NCBI RefSeq assembly: GCF_030693405.1
Contig: NZ_JAUYAW010000006.1
Coordinates: 1 to 33,375, forward strand
Direction: 5' to 3'
Source of the DNA: Phenylobacterium sp.
GTDB lineage: Bacteria > Pseudomonadota > Alphaproteobacteria > Caulobacterales > Caulobacteraceae
DNA: 33,375 bases
Made by a program: the position numbers and the translations under genes. The notes beneath the pieces were generated by a model. That model saw nothing but the letters and a program-made list of their open reading frames with translations. It ran no database searches and was not told where the DNA came from. This document shows, one piece after another, positions 8,115 through 15,760 of the stretch; within the stretch, counting starts at the first letter, position 1, and every line of letters begins with the position of its first letter.

Positions 8115-9590
8115 ATGCGCCGCGCCGCCTTCAAGATCGCCCTGATGGGCGCCGCCAGCCTGACCCTCATTCTGTCCGGATCCCCGGCCAGCGCCCAGGT
8201 GACTCCGCAGGACAAGCAGACCCTGATCGCGAGCGTCGAGAAGGGCGCGCCGCGCATGGCCGACGTGGCCCATCAGATCTGGGAGTTCGCCGAGGTCGGC
8301 TATCAGGAGACCAAGAGTTCGGCCCTGCTGCAGTCTGAACTGCGCAAGGCCGGCTTCTCGGTGGAGGCCGGTGTGGCCGGCATGCCCACAGCCTTCGTCG
8401 CCAGCTTCAAGAACGGCGATGGCCCCGTGATCGCTATCCTGGCTGAGTATGACGCCCTGCCGGGCCTCGCCCAGGAGGCCAAGCCTGAGCCGGCCCCGAT
8501 CGCCGGCCAGATCGCGGGCCACGCCTGCGGTCACCACCTGTTCGGCGCGGCGTCGGTCGCCGCCGCCCAGAGCCTGGCGGCCTGGATGAAGGCCAACAAT
8601 GTGGCTGGCGAGATCCGCGTCTATGGCACGCCGGCCGAGGAGGGGGGCTCGGGCAAGGTCTATATGGTCCGCGAGGGTCTGTTCTCCGACGTGGATGCGA
8701 CCCTCCACTGGCACCCCAGCGACGGCAACAGCGCCGCCCAGAGCGTCTCGCTGGCCAACATCTCCGGCAAGTTCCGCTTCGCCGGCGCCTCGGCCCACGC
8801 GTCGGCGGCGCCCTTCCGTGGCCGCTCGGCCCTGGACGGGGTCGAGATCATGAATGTGGCGGTCAACTATCTGCGCGAGCACATCCCGGACGGGACTCGT
8901 ATCCACTATGTCGTCACCGACGGCGGCGCAGCCCCGAACGTCGTTCCCGACAAGGCCGAGGTCTATTACTACGTCCGCCACACCGATCCTCAGATCGTCC
9001 GCGACGTCTTCGCCCGGATGCAGAAGGCCGCCGAAGGCGCGGCGCTCGCCACCGAAACCACGGGGAGCTTCGAGCAGACCGGGGGCGTCTACAACATGCT
9101 GGTGAACGACACCCTAGGCCAGGTCATGGACCAGGCCCTGCGCGAGGTCGGCCCGCCGGTCTGGAATGACCAGGAAAAGGCCTTCGCCGAGGCCATGAGC
9201 AAGCAGCTGCCGGCCGGTCGCAAGCCGACCCCGGCCAGCGAAATCAGGCCCTATTCCATTGGCGGCGGCGGCGGCGGATCTACCGACGTGGCCGATGTGA
9301 GTTGGGTGACGCCGACCGCGGGCATGGGCGCGGCGACCTGGGTGCCTGGGACCGCCGCCCACAGCTGGCAGGCTGTCGCCGCCGGCGGAACGAGCATTGG
9401 TTCAAAGGGGGCCGAGGTCGCAGCCAAGACCCTGGCCCTGGCCGGCGCGCGGCTTCTGCGGGAGCCCGCCCTGATCGAGACCGCCAAGGGCGAACTGCTT
9501 GAGCGACGCGGCGCGGACTTCACCTATGAGGCCATGGTCGGCGACCGGGCGCCGCCCCTCGATTACCGCAAGTCCTCCAAGGGGGATTGA
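8115..9590 (+). CDS. Exported M20-family amidohydrolase (AbgB-like)
   Basis: A 491-residue metallohydrolase. Residues 1-27 are a signal peptide (ALMGAASLTLILSGSPASA), which is unusual because the E. coli AbgB relative is cytoplasmic. Metal and catalytic motifs include EYDALPG (111-117), GHACGHH (135-141) and the Glu pair in GTPAEEGGSG (175-176). The dimerisation (lid) domain follows, and a late GGGGGGSTDVADVSW segment carries the last conserved region. M20 enzymes of this branch cleave p-aminobenzoyl-glutamate, indole-acetyl-amino acids or other N-acyl amino acids or dipeptides. The ATG at 8115 follows CGGAG at 8103-8107. It probably supplies the locus with a second periplasmic hydrolytic step beside the amidohydrolase at 2939-4738. 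The substrate cannot be read from the sequence. Confidence 0.9.
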   Translation: MRRAAFKIALMGAASLTLILSGSPASAQVTPQDKQTLIASVEKGAPRMADVAHQIWEFAEVGYQETKSSALLQSELRKAGFSVEAGVAGMPTAFVASFKNGDGPVIAILAEYDALPGLAQEAKPEPAPIAGQIAGHACGHHLFGAASVAAAQSLAAWMKANNVAGEIRVYGTPAEEGGSGKVYMVREGLFSDVDATLHWHPSDGNSAAQSVSLANISGKFRFAGASAHASAAPFRGRSALDGVEIMNVAVNYLREHIPDGTRIHYVVTDGGAAPNVVPDKAEVYYYVRHTDPQIVRDVFARMQKAAEGAALATETTGSFEQTGGVYNMLVNDTLGQVMDQALREVGPPVWNDQEKAFAEAMSKQLPAGRKPTPASEIRPYSIGGGGGGSTDVADVSWVTPTAGMGAATWVPGTAAHSWQAVAAGGTSIGSKGAEVAAKTLALAGARLLREPALIETAKGELLERRGADFTYEAMVGDRAPPLDYRKSSKGD

Positions 9591-9607
9591 CCCCTCGCCA
9601 GGCTGGG

Positions 9608-10552
9608 TCAGGCCGACTCCTTGAGGAGAACGGTCTGAGCGGTGCGGGCGCCGGCCCACAGGAAGGCGCGATAGGCCTCGAAGCACTGCTCGCCACAGCG
9701 CAGGCGCATGATCGCGCCTTCGGCGATGGCGGGCAGCACCTCGGGGTGCTCCTGGGCCAGGGGCATGAGCGCCTCGGCGTTCCAGGCCTTGGAATGCTCG
9801 ACGTCCAGAACCGCGTGCAGATCGAAATACTTGCGCAGCTTTGGCGACACGCCCAGCCGCTTGAGGCCGGCGGCCACCGACGCCACCCGGGTCGGCGCGG
9901 TCAGTTCCACGACGCCCAGGGCGCCCACGGAGTGATAGGCGTATCGTCGGGTGGCGGCGAAGGCGGTCATGGTGTTGGCGAGCGCCAGGGACTGCCAGAG
10001 CGTGCCCTCGATGGTCGGCGCGAGCTCCAGGCCCTGCACGGTCATGTCGAGCATCGGCCCGTGCATGCCGCCCATATTTCCGCGGCCCATCTCGTCCCAG
10101 TAGTTGCGGGCCAGCTCAAGCTTGGGTCGGGCCGGCAGCTTAACCTGGGTCAGGGCGACCAGATCATCGAACCCCGCCTCGCCGGCGGCTTCCTGTGTCA
10201 GGAACCAGGAGATCTGTTCCAGGTCGGCTTCAGTGGCGAGCCAGTCGAACAGCGGGTCCCACTGGCCGGGACCGTTGTCCTTCAGGCCCTCGAACCAGGC
10301 GATGAAGCCCGCGGGATCTGTCGGGACCTGCGCCACCTCGTCCTGGACCCGGGCGCGGAAGGCTTCGATGAACTCGCCTTCCTTCTGCTGCATCCGCAGG
10401 TCGCGGTTCAGCTCCAGCCGCCAGTCATTGCGCGGCGTGGAGGGCGAAAGGCGGCTGCGGTTCCACCGCGCTAGCCCCCGATGGAGGCTGTTGGGGTCCG
10501 AAAAGCCGGCTGCGGGGGCGCTTTGCAGGCCCAAGCCCTGGATCATGGCCAT
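9608..10552 (-). CDS. Haem-oxygenase-like (HDO) iron-containing redox enzyme family protein
   Basis: A 314-residue, largely helical protein. It contains NYWDEMGRGN (150-159, candidate ligand Glu154) and the C-terminal ligand helix H246-x3-D250-x2-H253 (DLHAVLDVEHSKAW), the pattern seen in haem-oxygenase-like diiron proteins such as CADD and UndA. Candidate first-helix acids are Glu112 and Glu121 (LEQISWFLTQEAAGE), but I do not see the expected His partner there. The family includes oxidases and oxygenases acting on fatty acids, amino acids or precursors of natural products; this member's substrate is unknown. The start at 10552 is supported by AGGAG six bases upstream; the ATG at 10546 is also possible. 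It diverges from the flavodoxin-like gene and converges on the M20 gene 17 bases away. Confidence 0.8.
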   Translation of the reverse strand: MAMIQGLGLQSAPAAGFSDPNSLHRGLARWNRSRLSPSTPRNDWRLELNRDLRMQQKEGEFIEAFRARVQDEVAQVPTDPAGFIAWFEGLKDNGPGQWDPLFDWLATEADLEQISWFLTQEAAGEAGFDDLVALTQVKLPARPKLELARNYWDEMGRGNMGGMHGPMLDMTVQGLELAPTIEGTLWQSLALANTMTAFAATRRYAYHSVGALGVVELTAPTRVASVAAGLKRLGVSPKLRKYFDLHAVLDVEHSKAWNAEALMPLAQEHPEVLPAIAEGAIMRLRCGEQCFEAYRAFLWAGARTAQTVLLKESA

Positions 10553-10708
10553 GGAAATCTCCTGTTGGTGGGAGAAAGTCTCAGACCGCCCGCCGGGTTC
10601 CGGCCCTGACGTGGCTCGGTGGAAAATTCAGCGGCCACGCTGGGTCAGCTTGAAGGGCGGCGGCCTGCTGGCCTGTGTGAGCATGGCGATGTCGCCTATG
10701 CTGCCCCT

Positions 10709-11200
10709 ATGAAGTTGCTGCTGATCGTCTATCACTCGCGTACCGGCGGTTCGCGCCAGATCGCCCAAGCTGCCGAGGCCGCCGCCCGCGAGACGGGGGA
10801 GGCGCGGGTCCAGGTCCTTGAGGCGACCGAGGCCGGGCCAGATGACCTTCTTCAGGCCGACGGTTACCTGTTCGTCTGTCCGGAGAACCTGGCGGCGATC
10901 TCCGGTGAGATGAAGGCCTTCTTCGACCGCGCCTATTATCCCGTGCTGGGGCGCATCGAGGGCCGGCCTTACGCCCTAATGGTCTGCGCCGGCAGCGATG
11001 GGGAAAACGCGGTTCGTCAGATGGCGCGGATCGCCACCGGTTGGCGGCTGAAGGCCGTGGCCGAACCGATCATCGTCTGCACCCACGCCCAGACGCCTGA
11101 GGCGATCCTGGCGGAGAAGCAGATCGCGCCGGCCGAGCTGGCAAGGTGCGGCGAACTCGGCGCAGCCCTGGCGGCAGGCCTCGCGATGGGGATCTACTGA
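10709..11200 (+). CDS. Flavodoxin-like / NADPH-dependent FMN reductase family protein
   Basis: A 163-residue cytoplasmic flavodoxin fold. The first strand and FMN-phosphate loop are clear (MKLLLIVYHSRTGGSRQIAQ). A second loop, VCPENLAAISGEMKAFFDR (about 63-81), is typical of flavodoxin-like reductases. The function is probably FMN-dependent electron transfer or quinone/azo reduction. No strong ribosome-binding site precedes the ATG at 10709; an in-frame ATG at 10619 adds 30 residues ahead of the first strand and looks wrong. It diverges from the HDO-type gene, so it may supply electrons to that enzyme, which is inference. Its last 7 bases overlap the end of the convergent hybrid kinase gene. 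Confidence 0.83.
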   Translation: MKLLLIVYHSRTGGSRQIAQAAEAAARETGEARVQVLEATEAGPDDLLQADGYLFVCPENLAAISGEMKAFFDRAYYPVLGRIEGRPYALMVCAGSDGENAVRQMARIATGWRLKAVAEPIIVCTHAQTPEAILAEKQIAPAELARCGELGAALAAGLAMGIY

Positions 11201-13068
11201 GCCCAGGCCCGGGCGAGGGCGGCCTGCAGGGTGGCGTTGCTGAACGGCTTGTGGACCAGGGCGATGTCGCCGGGCACCTCAACGTCGAAATAGCCGGTGA
11301 TGAGGATGATCGGCAGGTCCGACCCGTCCGCCCGAGCACGTCGGGCGAACTCGACGCCGTTTACGCCGGGCATGGCGAAGTCCACCAGGGCGAGGTCAAA
11401 CGGCCCGCCCTCCCGGAGCAGGCGCAGCGCGGCGTCTGCGCCGTCCGCCTCGACGACGTCATGGCCGCAGTCCCGCAGGAATCCCGCGGTCACCGCACGC
11501 ACAGGGGGCTCGTCGTCGACCACCAGAATGCGCCGTCCGGACCGCTCCTGGTCGGCCGCGCTCTTTTCCGGCGCCGGAGTCACCTCGAGGGCCGCGATCA
11601 CCGCCCGGGGCAGATAGATCTTCACCTCAGTGCCCTGGCCCGGCTCGCTGCAGATTTCCAGGGCGCCGCCAGAGCGCTGAGCGAAGCCGTAGGCCATGGG
11701 CAGGCCAAGACCGGTGCCCTTGCCCACGGGCTTGGTGGTGAAGAAGGGTTCAAGGACGCGAGCCAGCACCTCCGGCGTCATGCCGGCGCCGGTGTCATGG
11801 ACTGAGATCACAGCATAGTCGCCCGCCGCAAGGTCGAGCTGCGGCTCCGGCGCGGCGAGGGTCTGGTTCCAGGCCGATATGGTGATCCGCCCGCCATCAG
11901 GCATGGCGTCGCGGGCGTTGACCGCGAGGTTCAGAATGGCGAGTTCCAACTGGTCAGGCTCAATGGCCGACCGCCACAGGCCGTCAGCAAGGTTCCAGCT
12001 GATCCGCGCGCCTCCGCCCAGGGTGCGCTCGACCAGGTCCTTGGTCTCGGAGAGGATTTCGGCCAGGTCCACCACCTCGGCCCCGCGGCTCTCGGTCTGC
12101 CGGCTGAAACCCAGCAGGCGCTGGGTCAGGGTCGCGCCCTTCTGAGCGGCCAGGGTGGCGTTGTCCAAGTAGCGGCGCAGGGCCGCCTCATCACCCATGC
12201 GGCGGGTGGCCAGTTCGAGACTGCCGATGATGGCGGTCAGCAGATTGTTGAAGTCGTGCGCCACGCCGCCCGCCAGGGTGCCCAGGGCCCGCAGCTTGTC
12301 GGATTGGCGAAGCTGCATTTCGGCCAGCTTCTCGTCGGTGACGTCCCGCTCGACGACCACCAGGTGGCGGACCTCCCCGGCGGGGTCATGCACCGGCACG
12401 ATGGCCGTCTCCAGCCACTGGGTCCCGACCTCGGTCTCCCGCTCGTCCAGCACCTCGACGGTCTCGCCCCGGGCCAGCGCCAGGGCCTCGGCGTCGGCGC
12501 GGCCGGAGCCGCCGAGCTCGGACTCGGTCTTGCCGACACCCGTCTTGGCGCCCAGACCCAGCGCCAGGGCCTTGCGTTCATTGATGCGCACGTACCGGCC
12601 CTCGCGATCCTTGACCGCAACCGCGGCGGGCAGGTGGGCCATGAGCCCGCGCAGCAGGGAACGTTCCTCGTTCAGCGCCCGGCGAAGCTGGTGGCGCTCG
12701 GCGGCCGACGAGACCATGGCCCGCAAGGCCTCGGGGTCCCAGGGCTTGGCGGCGTAGCCGACGATCCCGCCCTTGTTCAGGGCGGCGGTGATGGAACTGA
12801 GATCGGCATAGCCGGTCAGCAGGATGGCCTCAGCCTCCGACAGGCGTCTGGCCTGGCCCAGGAAGACGTCGCCGGTCATTTCCGGCATGCGCTGGTCGGA
12901 GACGATCACGGCCACATCCGGCTCGCGCGACAGGATCTCGAGCGCCTCGGCGCCGCCATTGGCGGCCAGGACCTGGAAGCTGTCCTCCAGCAGGTCTGCG
13001 AGCGCCACCAGGATATCGGGCTCGTCATCGACCAGGAGGATCAGAGGCGGTGGAGAGAGGGCGTTCAT
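11194..13068 (-). CDS. Hybrid histidine kinase REC-PAS-HisKA-HATPase-REC
   Basis: A 624-residue soluble kinase, last gene of the Che-like operon. Receiver 1 spans 8-125 (DD 14-15, phospho-acceptor Asp58 in SDQRMPEMTG, Lys108). A PAS domain spans about 135-250 (LPAAVAVKDREGRYVRINE). The HisKA H-box is GGVAHDFNN with His271; the HATPase carries NARDAM, DTGAGM and GTGLGLPMAYG (about 384-461). Receiver 2 spans 513-624 (DD 518-519, Asp563, Lys607). There is no transmembrane segment, so input must come from PAS ligands or from phosphorylation of receiver 1, plausibly by the upstream kinase or CheA. It starts inside the stop of the preceding gene (ATGA overlap), implying translational coupling. The REC1 style resembles receivers attached to HD-GYP proteins. 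Its output partner is not in the window. Confidence 0.92.
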   Translation of the reverse strand: MNALSPPPLILLVDDEPDILVALADLLEDSFQVLAANGGAEALEILSREPDVAVIVSDQRMPEMTGDVFLGQARRLSEAEAILLTGYADLSSITAALNKGGIVGYAAKPWDPEALRAMVSSAAERHQLRRALNEERSLLRGLMAHLPAAVAVKDREGRYVRINERKALALGLGAKTGVGKTESELGGSGRADAEALALARGETVEVLDERETEVGTQWLETAIVPVHDPAGEVRHLVVVERDVTDEKLAEMQLRQSDKLRALGTLAGGVAHDFNNLLTAIIGSLELATRRMGDEAALRRYLDNATLAAQKGATLTQRLLGFSRQTESRGAEVVDLAEILSETKDLVERTLGGGARISWNLADGLWRSAIEPDQLELAILNLAVNARDAMPDGGRITISAWNQTLAAPEPQLDLAAGDYAVISVHDTGAGMTPEVLARVLEPFFTTKPVGKGTGLGLPMAYGFAQRSGGALEICSEPGQGTEVKIYLPRAVIAALEVTPAPEKSAADQERSGRRILVVDDEPPVRAVTAGFLRDCGHDVVEADGADAALRLLREGGPFDLALVDFAMPGVNGVEFARRARADGSDLPIILITGYFDVEVPGDIALVHKPFSNATLQAALARAWAQ

Positions 13069-14696
13069 GCCTGGGGGTCCACGGGCAACTCGATCACGAA
13101 GCGCGCGCCGCCGAGGGGCCCGCTGTCCACCGTGATCTCGCCTTTGTGGGCGCGGACGACGGCATAGGCAATGGCCAGGCCCAGCCCCGTGCCGTCCCCC
13201 ACCGGCTTGGTGGTGAAGAAGGGTTCGAAGATGCGGTCGCGGACCGCCTCTGGCACGCCGGGGCCTGAATCATTGATCTCGATCCGGTAGCCGCCATCGC
13301 GCTCCTCGGTGGAGACCTCAATGACGCCGGCGCCGCCCAGGGCGTCGGCCGCGTTGGACAGGATGTTCATGACCACCTGGTTCAATAGGGCCGGCGAGGC
13401 GGTGAGCTGTGGCCTGGCCCTTAGGTCCCGGCGAACCTCTATGGCGCCCATCTTGGGGCCAAGCAGAGCCAGGACCGTCTCAATAGCGTCGGGGACGTCA
13501 AGCTGCTGGCTGTCGGCTTCGTCCAGGCGGGAGAACTTCCGCAGGTTCATCACCAGGCTCTGGATGCGCTGCAGACCCATCCGCATGGCGCCGAGCCGGT
13601 CCGTCATCTTGGCCAGGGCTGCGGGATTGGAGTCGTCCGGAGCCTCCGCCAATTGCCGCGCCAGCCGCTCGACCGTGTTCTGGTGGCCCAGAATGAAGGC
13701 CAGGGGATTGTTGATCTCATGGGCGATGCCGGCGACCAGCTCCCCCAGGGAGGCCATCTTGGCGGACTGGACCAGCTGGGCCTGCGCCTGACGCAGTTGC
13801 TGGTTGGCGGCCTCCAGCTCCGCGTTGGCGCGGGACAGCTCGTCGGCTGCGGCGGCCCGGGCGTCCGCCTCTTCGGAGCGCCGGGTTTCCTCGGCCAGCA
13901 GTCTGCGCCGCACCAGGGCGCGCACCCGCATGCGCAGGACCTCGTCCTCGTCGGTACTGGCGGTGACATCGTCGGCGCCGGCGTCGAAGGCCGCAGCCAG
14001 GGCGTGGGGATCGCCGGCGCCCGGTCCGATGACGACAATCTGGAAGGGCAGGGACATGCGCTCGCGCTGACGATCCAGTCTGCGGCACAGATCCAGGCCG
14101 TCCAGACTTGCGCCTGTGGCGGGCATGACGATGCAGTCGATCTGGTCATTGGCGGCCGCCATGGCCGTCGTCGCATCCGGCGCCTCGCTCACCTCATAGC
14201 CGACCTGGGCCAGGACGGCGCCCAGCTTGATCCGCTGGGTGGCGCTGTCGTGCACGATCATCACCCGGGCCGGGCGGAAGCCCGCGTCGGCGGCTGTCTC
14301 GCTGGCCGCCATCCGACCCCGGCGCAGCAGGGCGCGAAGCCTGGCCAGCATGACATCCATGTCGGCGGACTTGGACACATAGGCGTCCGCCCCGCTCTCC
14401 AGGCCCTGGCGCTCCAGATCCTGCTCCCTGGCGCTGGTCAGCATGAGCAGGGGCAGGGTGCGGGTCCGGCGGTTCAGGCGCAGCTGCCGCGACAGCTCGC
14501 GTCCATCCATGCCAGGCAGGTGAAAGTCGGCCACGACCAGGTCCGGGAGGGGCCCGTTCAGCCTCTCCAGGGCGGCCTCGGCGCTGGTGACGGTCTGCAC
14601 CGTATAGCCCTCGGCCTCCAGGCGGCCGCGCAGGGCCAGGGCCTGGGTCTCCGAATCTTCCACCACGAGAACCTTGGCGTGCGGATGGGGGCTCAT
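13065..14696 (-). CDS. Histidine kinase with two N-terminal receivers (REC-pseudoREC-HisKA-HATPase)
   Basis: A 543-residue soluble kinase. Receiver 1 (8-125) is canonical: EDS 13-15, Asp57 in [10 protein letters not shown], Lys109. Receiver 2 (143-262) looks degenerate: the acidic pair is reduced to HD (149-150), the phospho-acceptor position is Pro192 (by alignment with D57), and the Lys position is Ser247. A coiled coil (about 265-312, [15 protein letters not shown]) leads to the HisKA H-box [13 protein letters not shown] with His326, and the HATPase has [17 protein letters not shown] and [10 protein letters not shown]. It lacks membrane segments. It overlaps cheB and the downstream kinase by ATGA. 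The arrangement recalls CheS3 of the Rhodospirillum centenum Che3 system, a kinase carrying two receivers; I infer a similar role as target of CheA. Confidence 0.92.
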   Translation of the reverse strand: MSPHPHAKVLVVEDSETQALALRGRLEAEGYTVQTVTSAEAALERLNGPLPDLVVADFHLPGMDGRELSRQLRLNRRTRTLPLLMLTSAREQDLERQGLESGADAYVSKSADMDVMLARLRALLRRGRMAASETAADAGFRPARVMIVHDSATQRIKLGAVLAQVGYEVSEAPDATTAMAAANDQIDCIVMPATGASLDGLDLCRRLDRQRERMSLPFQIVVIGPGAGDPHALAAAFDAGADDVTASTDEDEVLRMRVRALVRRRLLAEETRRSEEADARAAAADELSRANAELEAANQQLRQAQAQLVQSAKMASLGELVAGIAHEINNPLAFILGHQNTVERLARQLAEAPDDSNPAALAKMTDRLGAMRMGLQRIQSLVMNLRKFSRLDEADSQQLDVPDAIETVLALLGPKMGAIEVRRDLRARPQLTASPALLNQVVMNILSNAADALGGAGVIEVSTEERDGGYRIEINDSGPGVPEAVRDRIFEPFFTTKPVGDGTGLGLAIAYAVVRAHKGEITVDSGPLGGARFVIELPVDPQA

Positions 14697-15760
14697 GGAC
14701 GCCCCTTGCCGGACAGCTGGAGGATGCGAGGTCCGATCAGGTCAAGAGGCAGAATGTCCCGGGCCGCTCGCAGGCGCACGGCGGCGGCGGGCATGCCGTT
14801 CACCACCGCAGTGCTGGCATGCTCGGCGATGGTGTGGGCGCCCCCCTGGCTCAGACGGGACATGCCCTGGGCCCCGTCTTCCCCCATGCCGGTCAGCAGG
14901 GCGGCGACCGTGCGGGTAGGCGCGGCCTCGGCCAGGGCGCCGAACAGCACATTGGCCGACGGTCGCTGTCCGCCCACCGGCGGGGCCTGGGTGATGCGCA
15001 TGACGCCGGAGCTGCGGATGGCCAGGTGGGAGTCCCCCGGCGCCACATAGACGCAGCTGGGCTCAGCCAACACCCCGTCCTGCGCCAGGACCACCGGCAT
15101 GGCGCAAAGGCCGTCCAGCCACTTGGCGAAACCCTCCATGAAGGCCGCGCCCATATGCTGGACGAGCAGAACTGGCGCGGGGAAGTTCGAGGGCAGGGCG
15201 CCCAACACCTTGGCCAGGGCGGGCGGCCCGCCGGTGGAGGCCGCCAGCGCCAGGAAGTCCAGCCGCTCGAATGCGCCCGGGACGACCGGCCGGGTCTCGG
15301 TTCGCTCATCCCGCGGCGCCCCGATGCTGCGGCGACGGATCACCGGAACACTGCTCATGATGAACAGCTGGGTGCAGATGGTCTCGGCCAGTCGCTCGTA
15401 GCTGGCGTTGCTGGGCCCCGCGGGCTTCTCCACTACGGTCAGCGCCCCGGCCCGCAGGGCGTTCATGGAGATCCGCAGGGAGGCGTCCTCCACCGCGTCG
15501 GCGATGACCACGATCGGCGTGGGGTTGTCGGCCATGATCCGGGCCGTGGCCTCCAGGCCGTCCATGCCCGGCAGCCGGATGTCCATGGAGATCACATCGG
15601 GGCGGACCCGCGGGATTTCGGCCAGGGCGTCTTCAGCCGAGGCGACAGCGGCGGCCACGACGAACCTCGGGTCCCGGCCGATGATATGGGTCAGCAGCTG
15701 GCGAACGACGAGGGAGTCCTCGACGATCATCACCCGGACAGGCGCGCGGCCTTGATTCAC
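14693..15760 (-). CDS. cheB: Chemotaxis-type response regulator methylesterase CheB (WspF-like)
   Basis: A 355-residue protein. The N-terminal receiver (8-130) has ED 14-15, phospho-acceptor Asp60 (SMDIRLPGMDG) and Lys112. A linker precedes the C-terminal methylesterase (about 165-350), with catalytic triad Ser175 (AASTGG), His202 (VQHMG) and Asp295 (TGMGEDGAQG). It would remove methyl groups from, or deamidate, glutamates on the operon's receptor when phosphorylated by CheA, forming the adaptation loop with CheR. All catalytic residues are present. It overlaps cheA upstream and the next kinase downstream by four bases each. In Wsp systems the homologue WspF dampens signalling. Confidence 0.95.
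   Translation of the reverse strand: MNQGRAPVRVMIVEDSLVVRQLLTHIIGRDPRFVVAAAVASAEDALAEIPRVRPDVISMDIRLPGMDGLEATARIMADNPTPIVVIADAVEDASLRISMNALRAGALTVVEKPAGPSNASYERLAETICTQLFIMSSVPVIRRRSIGAPRDERTETRPVVPGAFERLDFLALAASTGGPPALAKVLGALPSNFPAPVLLVQHMGAAFMEGFAKWLDGLCAMPVVLAQDGVLAEPSCVYVAPGDSHLAIRSSGVMRITQAPPVGGQRPSANVLFGALAEAAPTRTVAALLTGMGEDGAQGMSRLSQGGAHTIAEHASTAVVNGMPAAAVRLRAARDILPLDLIGPRILQLSGKGRP

Noticed and set aside
9245..9300. Run of Gly codons (GGC repeats) in the M20 gene as a possible repeat expansion
   Set aside because: It encodes a short Gly-rich loop inside a conserved region of the enzyme and keeps the frame; it is not a repeat element.
13653..15050. 465-residue + strand frame opposite the kinase and cheB genes
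   Set aside because: Shadow of catalytic domains on the minus strand that have intact active-site residues.
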